Shown one piece after another: positions 46,076 through 55,383 of a stretch of 64,000 nt of DNA (the first letter of the stretch is position 1; every line of letters starts with the position of its first letter). The stretch lies in assembly GCA_018401465.1 (NCBI GenBank), contig JAGYKE010000005.1:434001-498000 (forward strand). Reading direction: 5' to 3'. This DNA comes from Aestuariivita sp. (GTDB taxonomy: Bacteria; Pseudomonadota; Alphaproteobacteria; Rhodobacterales; Rhodobacteraceae). Below the pieces are notes generated by a model. It ran no database searches, was not told the origin of the DNA, and worked only from the letters and a program-made list of their open reading frames with translations. The position numbers and the translations under genes are program-made.

Positions 46076-47119
46076 TCAGAACGGCATGGGATGGGCCCGG
46101 TGCGCGGCGTCGATTTCGGCCAGAACCTCGTCCGCCAGCGTCACCCCGACCGATCCCAGCGCATGCTCCAGCTGATCAAAACGCGTGGCACCGACAATGG
46201 CGCTGGTCATGAAGGGCCGCGTCCGGCACCAGGCCAGCGCCATGTGCACGAGGTCGAGCCCGTGGCGATGCGCGATCTCCCGATAGGCCGCGACCGCCGG
46301 ACCCGACCGCGGCGTCCTGCGCCCGCCCAGTTCGGGGTTGATCGACATGCGTGACCCTTCGGGCACCGCGCCGCCGTCATATTTCCCGCTCAGAAGCCCC
46401 GCGCCCAGTGGCGAGAACGCCAGAAGCCCCACGTCCTCGGCCACGCTCAACTCGCCCATGTCGGTGTCGTAGAGCCGGCAGAGCAGCGAATATTCGTTCT
46501 GCACCGACGCGACGCGCGGGCCCTTCCCCCCGTCCGACAGGCGCAGCCATTGCGCCGTGCCCCAGGCGCTCTCGTTCGACAGGCCGAAATGGCGGATCGT
46601 GCCGCGGTCGACCTCGCGCTGCAATGCGCCGAGGCAGTCCTCCATGTCCGCGATCACCGCCGCGCGGTCGATGCCCGACGGGTCATAGGTCCAGTTCTTG
46701 CGGAACTGGTAGCTGCCGCGATTGGGCCAATGAAACTGGTAGAGGTCGATCCAGTCCGTCCGCAGCCGCTTCAGCGATCCCTCGATGGCCTGCGGGATCG
46801 TGGCGGAGGATATCGGCGCGCCGTTGCGGGCATGCTGCATCCCCTCGCCCGAATGCTTGGTGGCAAGGATATAGTCGCCCCGCCGCCCCGTGCGGGCGTT
46901 CCAGGTGCCGATCACCTCTTCGGTGCGCCCGATGGTGTCGGCGCTGACCGGGTTCACCGGATACATCTCGGCCGTATCCAGCATGGTGACGCCTGCAGCC
47001 AGCGCCCGGTCGATCTGGGCATGGGCCTCGGCCTCGGGCGTCTGGGTGCCCCAGGTCATGGTGCCAAGGCAGAGTTCCGACACCATCAGCCCGGTGCGTC
47101 CCAAGGGGTTCATCTTCAT
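46076..47119 (-). CDS. Aldo/keto reductase
   Basis: Enzyme of 347 aa of the AKR superfamily, close to the Tas/YajO-type group. The catalytic tetrad is visible: Asp in LDTAEMYP with its Tyr, Lys in ILATKHSG and His in DLYQFHWPNR. The cofactor-binding end (LLAFSPLGAGLLSGKY) is present. Start ATG 47119 with AGGAAGG nearby; earlier in-frame starts fall into the regulatory region of the divergent gene. NADP-dependent carbonyl reduction is likely; substrate unknown. Confidence 0.88.
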   Translation of the reverse strand: MKMNPLGRTGLMVSELCLGTMTWGTQTPEAEAHAQIDRALAAGVTMLDTAEMYPVNPVSADTIGRTEEVIGTWNARTGRRGDYILATKHSGEGMQHARNGAPISSATIPQAIEGSLKRLRTDWIDLYQFHWPNRGSYQFRKNWTYDPSGIDRAAVIADMEDCLGALQREVDRGTIRHFGLSNESAWGTAQWLRLSDGGKGPRVASVQNEYSLLCRLYDTDMGELSVAEDVGLLAFSPLGAGLLSGKYDGGAVPEGSRMSINPELGGRRTPRSGPAVAAYREIAHRHGLDLVHMALAWCRTRPFMTSAIVGATRFDQLEHALGSVGVTLADEVLAEIDAAHRAHPMPF

Positions 47120-47188
47120 CGCGCTGTCCTTCCTGTATCCGCGCCCGACCCTAGCGGGCGGGGCGGAAGGGGCAACCCGCGACCTTGA

Positions 47189-47203
47189 GAACAAATAAAG
47201 AAC
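47189..47203 (-). promoter_or_regulatory. LexA-type SOS box
   Basis: The minus strand reads GTTC-TTTATTT-GTTC, exactly the alphaproteobacterial LexA consensus GTTC-N7-GTTC. It ends 17 bases before the imuA-like start at 47220 and lies between it and the divergent aldo/keto reductase. SOS control of the imuA-like gene is a strong inference. Confidence 0.8.
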
Positions 47204-47219
47204 ATGCAAGGATCGCACC

Positions 47220-47843
47220 ATGACGACTCACCTGCTGACCGAAGCCCGCGCGCGCGACGCGGCCCGCCCCCGCCTGCGGCTTGCCCCGGGCGTGGACTTC
47301 CCGCTTGCCCGCCTGCACGAAGCCTGCGGGCCCGCGCGGCGCATGCTGGCCATGTGGCTGGCCGCCGCCCTGCCGGGGCCGGTGATCTGGATCGCCCCCG
47401 CCTGGACGCCCGACCAGCCCCATGCCGACGGCATCGCCGATTTCACCGACCCGGGACGGTTCCTTTTCGTGCGCCCGGCCCGGGCCGAAGACCTGCTCTG
47501 GACGATGGAGGAGGTGCTGCGGTCGGGTGCCGTGGCCTTCGTGGTGGCCGATCTGCCCGGCCCGCCCGGCCTGACGCCGGTCAGGCGGCTGCATCTGGCG
47601 GCCGAAACCGGCGCGGGCGCAGGCGCGCACCGACCGCTGGGTCTGATCCTGACCCCGGGCGAGGGCGGCGCGCAGGGGATCGAGACGCGCTGGCACATGG
47701 CGCCCTGCCACAGCGGACGCCGCCGACTGTGGCAACTGGACCGCCGCCGCGCCCGGGGCGCGCCGCCCGCCGGGTGGCAGGTGTCGCAGGACCGCCCCGG
47801 CGCCTTGCCGCGTCTGTGCCCCCCGCATCCCGAAACCGCTTGA
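47220..47843 (+). CDS. ImuA-like protein (SOS mutagenesis accessory)
   Basis: Protein of 207 aa resembling ImuA, the RecA/SulA-like partner of the ImuB-DnaE2 mutasome: LAMWLAAALPGPVIWIAPAW, RFLFVRPARAEDLLWTMEEV, LRSGAVAFVVADLPGP, LTPVRRLHLAAETG and TRWHMAPCHSGRRRLWQLDR are in the usual order. No Walker A is evident. An exact LexA box lies 17 bases upstream. Normally imuA is followed by imuB and dnaE2, but here a YceI gene follows, so imuB is absent from this locus. The assignment rests on patterns plus the SOS box. Confidence 0.78.
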   Translation: MTTHLLTEARARDAARPRLRLAPGVDFPLARLHEACGPARRMLAMWLAAALPGPVIWIAPAWTPDQPHADGIADFTDPGRFLFVRPARAEDLLWTMEEVLRSGAVAFVVADLPGPPGLTPVRRLHLAAETGAGAGAHRPLGLILTPGEGGAQGIETRWHMAPCHSGRRRLWQLDRRRARGAPPAGWQVSQDRPGALPRLCPPHPETA

Positions 47844-47898
47844 GCCGCCCGGCCCACACGGGGCAGACTGCACCCACGCCCTCCCGGAGCGACCCGCC

Positions 47899-48501
47899 AT
47901 GCCCCGCCTGCCCGACCGACGCGCCGCACTCGGCCTGATCCTTGCCGCGCTGGCCCTGCCCCGCGCCGCCGCCGCTCGCGCGCCGGGCTACCGGATCGAC
48001 CCGGCGCGGTCGCGCGTGGGCTTCGGCTATCTTCTGGTCGGCACCGCGCAGCGCGGCGAAATGCCGGTGGCCGAGGCGCTGATCGAGATCGACATCGCCG
48101 ATCTGGCCCGGTCGCGCGTCGATGTCAGCATCGACGCCACCCGCGCCCGCACCGACCTGCTGCTTGCTGCCGGTGCGCTCAGAGCGCCCAGCATGCTCGA
48201 CGCCGAAACACATCCGCGCCTGCGCTTCGTGTCGACTTCAGTGCGGCCGTCGCCGTCGGGCCGTATCTCGGACGGGGCGCGGATCGAGGGGCGGCTGACC
48301 ATTCGCGGCGTGACGCAGGACATCTCGCTCGAGGCGAACCTGACCCGCGCGGCAGGCACGTCGCCGGACGATCTGACCGAACTGACGATCCGCCTCGCCG
48401 GCCATATCAGCCGCGCCGCTTTCGGAATCACCGGCTATCCCGACATCGTCGGCGACATCGTCACGCTCGACATCGTCGCGACGCTTCTGGCGGAAACCTG
48501 A
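47899..48501 (+). CDS. YceI-like periplasmic protein
   Basis: Secreted protein of 200 aa. The N-terminus (DRRAALGLILAALALPRAAA) is a signal sequence with a twin arginine, possibly Tat-type. The mature part follows the YceI pattern: YRIDPARSRVGFGYLLVG, a strand-rich lipocalin-like middle (LDAETHPRLRFVST) and ITIRGVTQ-like LTIRGVTQDISLEANLTR. YceI proteins bind polyisoprenoids in the periplasm. Starts 55 bases after the imuA-like gene; no clear functional link. Confidence 0.85.
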   Translation: MPRLPDRRAALGLILAALALPRAAAARAPGYRIDPARSRVGFGYLLVGTAQRGEMPVAEALIEIDIADLARSRVDVSIDATRARTDLLLAAGALRAPSMLDAETHPRLRFVSTSVRPSPSGRISDGARIEGRLTIRGVTQDISLEANLTRAAGTSPDDLTELTIRLAGHISRAAFGITGYPDIVGDIVTLDIVATLLAET

Positions 48502-48569
48502 AAAACGACGCCCGCGCGTCGATTACGCGCATGCCCACCCCGACCGCCTGCTGACATGGTGACAGGGCC

Positions 48570-49796
48570 ATGCGCCTCATGATCTCTTTCGCAGCCCTGT
48601 TCCTGTCTGTCATCCTGCTGCAGCTGTCCACGGGCGGGGTCGGGCCGCTCGACGCACTGTCAGGGCTGGTGCTCGATTTCACGACCGAAGAGATCGGCCT
48701 GCTCGGCTCGGCCCATTTCCTTGGCTTCTTCATCGGCTGCTGGTGGGCCCCGCGTCTGATGGGCAGTGTCGGCCATTCCCGCGCCTTCGCCGCCTTTACC
48801 GTGACCGGCGCCATCAGCCTTCTGTCGCACATGCTGTTGACCGATCCGACGGCCTGGGCGCTGATGCGCATCGCCTCGGGGATGTGCGTTGCGGGCTGCT
48901 ACACGGTGATCGAGGCCTGGCTGCAGGCAAAGGTCACCAACGAAACGCGCGGCCGTGCCATGGGGGTCTACCGCGTGGTGGACATGACGGGATCGCTCGC
49001 CGCGCAGCTGATCATCAGCATTCTCGAACCGGCGAGCTATGTCTCGTACAACATCCTCGCCATCCTGTGCTGTGCGGCCATTCTGCCGCTGACGCTGACC
49101 CGGGCCACCCAGCCCGAAACCCCCGACGCCCCGCGTCTGCGCCCGATGCTGGCGGTCGCCAAATCGCCGCTGGCTGTCGCCGCAGTCGTCGTCGCCGCGG
49201 TGTCGAGCGCGGCCTTCCGCATGGTGGGGCCGATCTATGGCCAGCAGGTGGGTCTTGTTATCGAACAGATCGCGTGGTTTCTGGCCGCCTTCGTGCTGGG
49301 CGGCGCGTTGGCGCAGTTCCCCGCGGGCTGGTTCGCCGACAAGTATGACCGCCGCCGGGTCCTGATCTGGCTGTCCGTCGCCGCGATGGCCAGCTGCGCG
49401 ATCACGGTCGCCTCACAGGACATGGGCACGGCCGCCGTCATGCTCGCCGCGGGACTGTTCGGAATGACCACCTTTCCCATCTATTCCGTCGCCGCGGCTC
49501 ACGCCCATGACTTCGCCGAAGATCACGAACGCGTCGAACTCTCGGCCGCGCTCATGTTCTTCTTCGCGGTCGGCGCCATCGCAGCGCCCTGGCTCGCTTC
49601 GGTGCTGATCGACGCCTATGGCCCCGCAGCGCTCTTCTCCATGATCGCCACGGCGCATCTAATCCTCGTGATCTTCGGCGTGATCCGCATGCGCATGCGC
49701 CCCTCGCGCAGGCCCCGCACCCGCTATGTCTGGGCGCCACGCACCAGTTTCGTCATCGGTCGCCTGACGGGACGAGAACGCAGCCGCCGGGACTGA
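48570..49796 (+). CDS. MFS transporter, YcaD-like
   Basis: Major facilitator of 408 aa with about 12 helices. It resembles the YcaD subgroup ([60 protein letters not shown] with the loop motif GxxxDxxxRR). Substrate unknown. The C-terminus is basic (GRERSRRD). Separate transcription unit between YceI and metG. Confidence 0.87.
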   Translation: MRLMISFAALFLSVILLQLSTGGVGPLDALSGLVLDFTTEEIGLLGSAHFLGFFIGCWWAPRLMGSVGHSRAFAAFTVTGAISLLSHMLLTDPTAWALMRIASGMCVAGCYTVIEAWLQAKVTNETRGRAMGVYRVVDMTGSLAAQLIISILEPASYVSYNILAILCCAAILPLTLTRATQPETPDAPRLRPMLAVAKSPLAVAAVVVAAVSSAAFRMVGPIYGQQVGLVIEQIAWFLAAFVLGGALAQFPAGWFADKYDRRRVLIWLSVAAMASCAITVASQDMGTAAVMLAAGLFGMTTFPIYSVAAAHAHDFAEDHERVELSAALMFFFAVGAIAAPWLASVLIDAYGPAALFSMIATAHLILVIFGVIRMRMRPSRRPRTRYVWAPRTSFVIGRLTGRERSRRD

Positions 49797-49867
49797 CATC
49801 TGGTCAGCGGGCAGGCGATGGTCTAAAGCGGGCGGACCCGATTTCCGCGACAGGCAACAAGGCACGC

Positions 49868-51610
49868 ATGACCCGGCATCTGATCACCTCGGCCATCCCC
49901 TACATCAATGGGATCAAGCACCTTGGCAACCTGGTCGGCAGCCAGCTGCCCGCTGACCTGTTCGCCCGCTACCAGCGCGCGCGCGGCGCCGAGGTGCTGT
50001 TTCTGTGCGCCACCGACGAACACGGCACACCGGCCGAGCTGGCCGCCGCGAAGGCAGGCAAGCCGGTGGCCGAGTATTGTGCCGAGATGCATGAAATTCA
50101 GGCCGAAATCGCCCGGGGCTTTGCGCTGTCCTTCGATCATTTCGGCCGCTCTTCGAGCCCGCAGAACCACCGCCTGACGCAGCATTTCGCCGGTCGGCTG
50201 GCCGATGCAGGGCTGATCCGAGAAGTCAGCGAAAGGCAGGTCTATTCCAACGCCGACGGCCGCTTCCTGCCCGACCGCTATATCGAAGGCACCTGCCCCA
50301 ATTGCGGCTACGACAAGGCGCGCGGCGACCAGTGCGAGAACTGCACCAAGCAGCTCGACCCGACCGACCTGATCAACCCGCGCTCGGCCATCGGCGGATC
50401 GACCGATCTCGAAGTGCGCGAGACCAAGCACCTTTACCTGCGCCAGTCCGCGCTGAAGGACGAGCTTGATGCCTGGATCGATTCGAAGTCCGACTGGCCC
50501 GTGCTGACCACGTCCATCGCCAAGAAATGGCTGCATGACGGCGACGGCCTGCAGGACCGCGGCATCACCCGCGATCTCGACTGGGGTATCCCGGTGAAGA
50601 AGGGCGAAGACGACTGGCCCGGCATGGAAGGCAAGGTCTTCTATGTCTGGTTCGACGCACCCATCGAATACATCGCCTGCGCGCAGGAATGGGCCGATGC
50701 GGGCAAGGGGCCCGCGCCCGAACCGGGCGCAGATAAGGACAGTGTCTGGGAACGCTGGTGGCGCACCGACCGCGGCGCGGACGATGTCCGCTACACCCAG
50801 TTCATGGGCAAGGACAACGTGCCCTTTCACACCCTGTCCTTCCCCGCCACGATCATCGGGTCGGGTGAGGACTGGAAGCTTGTCGATTACATCAAGTCGT
50901 TCAACTACCTGAATTACGACGGCGGCCAGTTCTCGACCAGTCAGGGCCGTGGCATCTTCATGGATCAGGCCCTGTCGATCCTGCCGGCCGACTACTGGCG
51001 CTGGTGGTTGCTGAGCCACGCGCCCGAAAGCTCGGACAGCGAATTCACCTGGGAGAACTTCCAGGCCGCGGTGAACAAGGATCTGGCCGACGTTCTGGGC
51101 AACTTCGTGAGCCGGATCACCAAGTTCTGCCGGTCGAAATTCGGCGAGGCCCTGCCCGAAGGCGGCGCATGGGGGCCCGAGGAAGAGGCGCTGGCAGACG
51201 ACCTGACCGCGCGCATCCGCGCCTACGAGGGTTTCATGGACGCGATCGAGGTCCGCAAGTCGGCCTCGGCCCTGCGAGCGATCTGGGTCGTGGGCAACGA
51301 ATACCTTCAGACCGTCGCGCCCTGGACCACGTTCAAGACCGATCCCGACCGCGCGGCGGCGCAGGTGCGCATGGGACTGAACCTGATCCGGCTTTATGCG
51401 GTCCTGTCGCAACCCTTCATTCCCGAGGCCTCGGCCGGGATGCTGACAGCAATGAATGCCACCGATGCCAGCTGGCCCGACGACGTGCGCGCCGCACTTC
51501 AGGCGTTGCCGCCGGGCCACGGTTTCACCGTGCCCGAGGTGATGTTCGCCAAGATTACCGACGAGCAGCGCGAGGACTGGCAGAGCCGTTTCGCGGGCAC
51601 GCGCGGCTGA
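49868..51610 (+). CDS. metG: Methionyl-tRNA synthetase
   Basis: Aminoacyl-tRNA synthetase of 580 aa charging tRNA-Met. The HIGH-equivalent is KHLGN within [18 protein letters not shown]; the zinc knot is [17 protein letters not shown]; the KMSKS position holds [11 protein letters not shown], a form found in many alphaproteobacterial MetG proteins. The anticodon-binding helices ([20 protein letters not shown]) follow, and there is no C-terminal tRBD dimer domain. A set of strong palindromes lies right after the stop. Confidence 0.96.
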   Translation: MTRHLITSAIPYINGIKHLGNLVGSQLPADLFARYQRARGAEVLFLCATDEHGTPAELAAAKAGKPVAEYCAEMHEIQAEIARGFALSFDHFGRSSSPQNHRLTQHFAGRLADAGLIREVSERQVYSNADGRFLPDRYIEGTCPNCGYDKARGDQCENCTKQLDPTDLINPRSAIGGSTDLEVRETKHLYLRQSALKDELDAWIDSKSDWPVLTTSIAKKWLHDGDGLQDRGITRDLDWGIPVKKGEDDWPGMEGKVFYVWFDAPIEYIACAQEWADAGKGPAPEPGADKDSVWERWWRTDRGADDVRYTQFMGKDNVPFHTLSFPATIIGSGEDWKLVDYIKSFNYLNYDGGQFSTSQGRGIFMDQALSILPADYWRWWLLSHAPESSDSEFTWENFQAAVNKDLADVLGNFVSRITKFCRSKFGEALPEGGAWGPEEEALADDLTARIRAYEGFMDAIEVRKSASALRAIWVVGNEYLQTVAPWTTFKTDPDRAAAQVRMGLNLIRLYAVLSQPFIPEASAGMLTAMNATDASWPDDVRAALQALPPGHGFTVPEVMFAKITDEQREDWQSRFAGTRG

Positions 51611-51727
51611 CCGGTTTCCGACGCGGAAACCGGCCCGGAACCCGACGCGGTTTCCGGGCCCCTCGGCCAGGCGGGATTTCGCGTCGGAATCCTGCCGGAA
51701 AACGCGTCGTTTTCCGGCGTTTTCCGG
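51611..51727. repeat. Cluster of four palindromes with CGACGC/GCGTCG loops
   Basis: Four hairpins lie end to end between metG and clpS: CCGGTTTCCG/CGGAAACCGG (51611-51633), GGCCCGGAA/TTCCGGGCC (51632-51660), GGCGGGATT/AATCCTGCC with one wobble (51670-51696) and GCCGGAAAACG/CGTTTTCCGGC (51694-51718). All have loops containing CGACGC, GCGTCG or part of them. The last arm is tandemly repeated: CGTTTTCCGG occurs twice in a row (51708-51727). There is no T-run. It may stabilise or terminate the metG transcript or be a REP-like element. Confidence 0.7.
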
Positions 51728-51753
51728 TATGATGTCAGGAAAGGGATGCGCTC

Positions 51754-52059
51754 ATGCCAGACCTCGTGACGAAGCTCCGCCCGAAGGAAAGAACCCGCAC
51801 GGCGCGCCCGCCGATGTACAAGGTCATCTTGCTGAACGACGATTTCACCCCGCGCTTTTTCGTGGTGCGCGTGCTCAAGGCCGTGTTCCGCATGTCCGAA
51901 GGCGAAGCCTTGGGCGTGATGCTCACGGCGCATCAGCGCGGCGCCTGTGTCGTCGCCGTCTTCACCCGCGAAGTGGCCGAGGAAAAATGCCGCCGCGCCA
52001 ACGACATGGGCGCGGCCGAGGGCTTTCCTCTGACCTTCACCATGGAAAAGGAAGACTGA
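51754..52059 (+). CDS. clpS: ClpS adaptor (second-type)
   Basis: Adaptor of 101 aa that binds N-degron substrates and delivers them to ClpAP. The core [20 protein letters not shown], the HQRG of [11 protein letters not shown] (His of the N-degron pocket) and [15 protein letters not shown] fit ClpS. Position 20s RPPMYKV is standard. Unlike the canonical MEFVVHVLERFF form it has [12 protein letters not shown], which matches the second ClpS of alphaproteobacteria. No clpA is next to it. The short basic N-terminus precedes the fold. Confidence 0.9.
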   Translation: MPDLVTKLRPKERTRTARPPMYKVILLNDDFTPRFFVVRVLKAVFRMSEGEALGVMLTAHQRGACVVAVFTREVAEEKCRRANDMGAAEGFPLTFTMEKED

Positions 52060-52060
52060 G

Positions 52061-52146
52061 TGGTGCCCGCGGCCGGACTCGAACCGGCACGGCGTTGCCG
52101 CCGCAAGATTTTAAGTCTCGTGTGTCTACCATTCCACCACGCGGGC
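52061..52146 (-). tRNA. tRNA-Leu (UAA)
   Basis: Reads on the minus strand from GCCCGCGTGGTGGAATGGTA to CGCGGGCACCA. The acceptor stem pairs GCCCGCG with CGCGGGC; the anticodon loop CTTAAAA holds anticodon TAA; the variable arm and T loop (GGTTCGAGTCC) are normal, and the CCA end is encoded. The 5' half from the anticodon loop is duplicated 4 kb away. Confidence 0.96.
52109..52146. repeat. attachment-site repeat, tRNA copy
   Basis: 38 bases from TTTTAAGTCTCGTGTGTCTA to CCACCACGCGGGC, equal to the tRNA 5' half (acceptor 5' strand to anticodon loop). The base before it differs from that at the other copy (A versus C), which sets the limit of identity. Confidence 0.88.
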
Positions 52147-52265
52147 ATCGCGCGAAAAGCCCTATTTTATTGGACCTCTCACACTCTTTACTTCAAGACT
52201 CTTGGCAGACTACGCTTCCATTCGTCTATCATACGTCTATCGTTCGTCGCAGGAGACTTGCCCAA

Positions 52266-53074
52266 ATGACTAGGATAACACAGCGCACCATTGCCAGCCT
52301 CGAAGCCACAGGTGCCGTCCAGTTCATCCGGGACGAGTCCCTCCGCGGTTTTGGTATCAAGGTCACAGCGAGAGGGAAAGCCAGTTACTTCGTTGAGAAG
52401 CGGGTGAAGGGTGGTCGCGTTGTCCGCAAGTCGATTGGTGACGTGGACCTCATGGCACTGGGCGATGCACGGGATGAGGCACGAGAAACCCTGCTGCAAC
52501 TCAGTCGGGGTGTTGACGTGGCCAGACTGCCGCCTCCCACCCCTCCTGTTGAGAACTCGCTCCAAGCGGTCTTTGATCGTTATCTGGTGACGAGGGTGAA
52601 CCTGAAAGTCTCCACCAAGCGACAATATCGGGAAGTCCTGACCAACTGCTTCTCCGATTGGATGCCTCGCGGCATAGACGCCATAAGCAAGGATATGGTT
52701 GCTCAGCGATACACCAAGCTGAAGGATGATGGGAAAAGCGATGCCTACATCAAGATTGCCCTTCGGACCTTGAAGGCAATCCTCAACTCGTCCGGCTTGA
52801 TCGTGAACCCCGTGAAGCTGTTCATGTCAGAAAGCGGAGTAACAACCAACGCTTCAGCCAGAGCCAGATTTCTACGCAGCCACGAGATACAGAAGCTCAT
52901 GGGCATCACTCAGAACCCTGACGGCACTCCAAGCCTCTTTGGAGAACTTATCTTCTTTTACCTTCTGACCGGCTGTCGGTTGAATGAAGCCTTGGGGCTG
53001 AAGAAGACGGACTATAGCGCCATGGACGGGACCATAACCTTTCGAGACACCAAGAACCGGAAGGATCACAGGGT
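52266..53074 (+). pseudogene. Tyrosine-recombinase integrase, truncated by IS-A
   Basis: The first 270 residues of a phage-type integrase are present. An arm-binding domain (LRGFGIKVTARGKASYFVEK), a SAM-like core-binding domain (LQAVFDRYLVTRVNLKVSTK) and the start of the catalytic domain follow each other; the first catalytic Arg is Arg238 in LLTGCRLNEALGL, and the Lys lies in TKNRKDHRV. The HxxR, second His and Tyr that complete the active site are missing because IS-A starts at base 53075. They are not on the far side of IS-A either. GGAG precedes ATG 52266. The integrase starts 120 bases from the tRNA, a normal island arrangement. Confidence 0.88.
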
Positions 53075-53113
53075 TGAACCGCGCCGGGTTTGCCGGAGGC
53101 TGATTTCGGTTAG

Positions 53114-54019
53114 TTACGCGGCCATGGCGTCAGTTTCCAGGGCTGCATAGAATTGGGCTTCGGCTTCCGCGGGTGGGATGTTTCCGATGGGTTCGAGCAG
53201 GCGGCGGTTGTTGAACCAGTCCACCCATTCGAGGGTCGCATATTCGACGGCCTCAAAGCTGCGCCAAGGTCCGCGTCGGTGGATGACCTCGGCCTTGAAC
53301 AGGCCGTTGATCGTCTCGGCCAGCGCGTTGTCGTAACTGTCGCCCACGCTGCCGACCGAAGGTTCGATGCCTGCTTCTGCGAGGCGCTCGGTGTAGCGGA
53401 TGGACAGGTATTGGGAGCCGCGGTCACTGTGATGAACCAGTCCCGTACCCTTGGCTGGCCGGCGTTCGTGGACCGCCTGTTCCAAGGCATCAAGGACGAA
53501 CCCCGCATGCGCCGAGGTGCTGACACGCCAGCCGACGATCTTGCGGGCATAGGCGTCGATGACGAAAGCCACATAGGCGAACCCCTTCCAGGTTGCGACA
53601 TAGGTGAAATCACTGACCCAGAGCATGTTCGGCGCGGGCACCCGGAACTGGCGGTTCACCTTGTCCAGCGGACAGGGCGCCTTCTTGTCGGGGACCGTCG
53701 TCCTGTGCGGCTTTCCCCGGATAATGCCTTGAATACCCATGACCTTCATCAGCCTCGCGACCGTGCAGCGGGCAACGTCGAAGCCCTCACGGCGAAGCTG
53801 CCGCCATATCTTCCGGACGCCATAGACCCGCCAGTTCTCTTCGAACACGCGACGAATCTCGGGGCGCAGTGCCTCATCCCGGCGCGCCCGCTCCGACCGC
53901 CGGGACGGATCGGCCCGCTTTGCCAGATGTTCGTAGTAGGTGGACGGGGCGATCGGCAGAACCGTGCAGATCGGCTCGACCCCGTGCGCATCCCGGTGCG
54001 CGTCGATGAAACCCACCAT
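53114..54019 (-). CDS. IS-A transposase OrfB (DDE)
   Basis: Catalytic part of the IS3-type transposase, about 301 aa from ATG 54019. The DDE residues are seen in WVSDFTYVATWKG, HHSDRGSQYLS and NALAETINGLFK, within an rve core, preceded by an HTH_21-like region (RRVFEENWRVYGVRKIWRQL). ATG 54019 shares a base with the orfA stop (TGATG); it could also be read as an OrfAB fusion by -1 shift. Since orfA is broken, transposition by its own product is unlikely. Confidence 0.88.
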   Translation of the reverse strand: MVGFIDAHRDAHGVEPICTVLPIAPSTYYEHLAKRADPSRRSERARRDEALRPEIRRVFEENWRVYGVRKIWRQLRREGFDVARCTVARLMKVMGIQGIIRGKPHRTTVPDKKAPCPLDKVNRQFRVPAPNMLWVSDFTYVATWKGFAYVAFVIDAYARKIVGWRVSTSAHAGFVLDALEQAVHERRPAKGTGLVHHSDRGSQYLSIRYTERLAEAGIEPSVGSVGDSYDNALAETINGLFKAEVIHRRGPWRSFEAVEYATLEWVDWFNNRRLLEPIGNIPPAEAEAQFYAALETDAMAA

Positions 54020-54238
54020 CACTTCGACCGGCGGTCGAGCTCCGCCATCGCAAAATAAGCCGACGCCTTCCGCAGGATCTCGTTGGCTTGGCGCAACTCG
54101 CGGTTCTCGCGCTCGAGCGCCTTCATCTTCTCGGCCATCTCGGTCGGCACGCCAGCGCGTCGGCCGCTGTCCACCTCGGCCTTCTTGACCCAGTCGTTCT
54201 GAGCTACTCCCCAACTCTTGGACAGATTCCCGGGTTGA

Positions 54239-55093
54239 TTAAGCTACTGCCTGCACCTGCTGATCGGTTTCAATGCGGTTAAAGTAGGCCACGGCGGGCG
54301 GCTGTCCGCCATGGGCAGTGTGAGGGCGTTGGTGGTTGTAGAAGGTGATCCAGCGCCCGATGCCGACCCGAGCCTGCGACCCCGTTTCCCAGGCGTGCAG
54401 ATAGACGCATTCATACTTCAAGGACCGCCACAGCCGCTCGATGAAGATGTTGTCGATGCAGCGTCCTTTGCCATCCATCGAGATCCGGGTGCCGACCCTT
54501 TTCAGCCGGTCGGTCCAGGCGAAGGACGTGAACTGCGACCCTTGATCGGTGTTCATGATCTCGGGCGGGCCGAACTTGTGGATCGCCTCGTTCAAAGCCT
54601 CCACGCAGAAGTCGGCTTCCAGCGTGTTCGATATCCGCCAGGCCAAGACCTTCCGGGTATACCAGTCCATGATGGCGACCAGATAGAGGAATCCGCGGCG
54701 CATCGGGATGTAGGTGATGTCGGCACACCAGACCTGATTGGGCCGCTCCACACGCAGACCGCCGAGCAGATAAGGGTAGGTCTTGTGCCCCTTCGCGGGC
54801 CTGCTGGTATCGGGCGACTGGTAAATCGGCATCAAGCGCATGAGCCGCATCAGTCGACGAATGCGCTTGTAGTTCACAACATACCCCTCGTTCCGCAGGT
54901 GCCACGTCATCTGCTGGACGCCGTAAAACGGCGTTTCGAGGAACTGCTTGTCGATCACCACCATGAGGTCGAGGTTCATCGCCGTCTCGCCCATCAGTTC
55001 GTAGTAGAACGATGACCGTGCGATCGACAGCAGGCGGCATTGCGCCCCGACCGACAGGCTCGGGTGGTTCTTCTCGATCATCCCGCGCCTCAC
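54239..55093 (-). CDS. IS-B transposase OrfB (DDE)
   Basis: Transposase part of 284 aa in the IS3 rve family. DDE residues lie in [26 protein letters not shown] and [16 protein letters not shown]; the N-terminal HTH_21-like part ([20 protein letters not shown]) is complete. The likely product is an OrfAB fusion: its frame is -1 relative to orfA, and the orfB frame is open upstream back to the slippery site at 55123-55129. If translated separately it would begin at GTG 55093. Confidence 0.92.
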   Translation of the reverse strand: MRRGMIEKNHPSLSVGAQCRLLSIARSSFYYELMGETAMNLDLMVVIDKQFLETPFYGVQQMTWHLRNEGYVVNYKRIRRLMRLMRLMPIYQSPDTSRPAKGHKTYPYLLGGLRVERPNQVWCADITYIPMRRGFLYLVAIMDWYTRKVLAWRISNTLEADFCVEALNEAIHKFGPPEIMNTDQGSQFTSFAWTDRLKRVGTRISMDGKGRCIDNIFIERLWRSLKYECVYLHAWETGSQARVGIGRWITFYNHQRPHTAHGGQPPAVAYFNRIETDQQVQAVA

Positions 55094-55383
55094 TTGCCGG
55101 TCCAGGGCTTGAGCTTTCTGGACAAAAAATCGTTGGCCACAGCCAGCTCCCCGATCTTTGCATGCAGCGACCGCACCGTGTCCTCGTCGATCTCGGGCGC
55201 TCTCTTGCCACCACGCTCAAAGATGTCAGCCGCGCCCTCCAGAAGAGCCTTCTTCCACTGATGGATCATCGTAGGATGCACGCCATATTCGGCGGCCAGC
55301 TCCGACACCGTGCGCTCGCCCTTCACGGCCTCCAGCGCCACGCGAGCTTTGAACCCCGCGTCATGGTTCCTGCGTTTCTTCAT
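55090..55383 (-). CDS. IS-B OrfA
   Basis: DNA-binding subunit of 97 aa: KARVALEAVKGERTVSELAA then EYGVHPTMIHQWKKALLEGA form the HTH, followed by a short coiled region. The heptamer T TTT TTG (minus strand, 55129 to 55123) lies in the zero frame near its end, giving a standard -1 programmed shift into orfB. Its stop overlaps the first orfB start codon. Confidence 0.92.
   Translation of the reverse strand: MKKRRNHDAGFKARVALEAVKGERTVSELAAEYGVHPTMIHQWKKALLEGAADIFERGGKRAPEIDEDTVRSLHAKIGELAVANDFLSRKLKPWTGK

Noticed and set aside
47204-47938. Plus-strand frame of 244 codons overlapping the imuA-like gene
   Set aside because: Sequence is Arg/Pro/Ala-rich shadow; the overlapping frame has ImuA-like motifs and the SOS box at the right distance.
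52061-52146. Loss of function of tRNA-Leu because of the island
   Set aside because: The tRNA at 52061-52146 has complete pairing and an encoded CCA, so only its upstream region changed.
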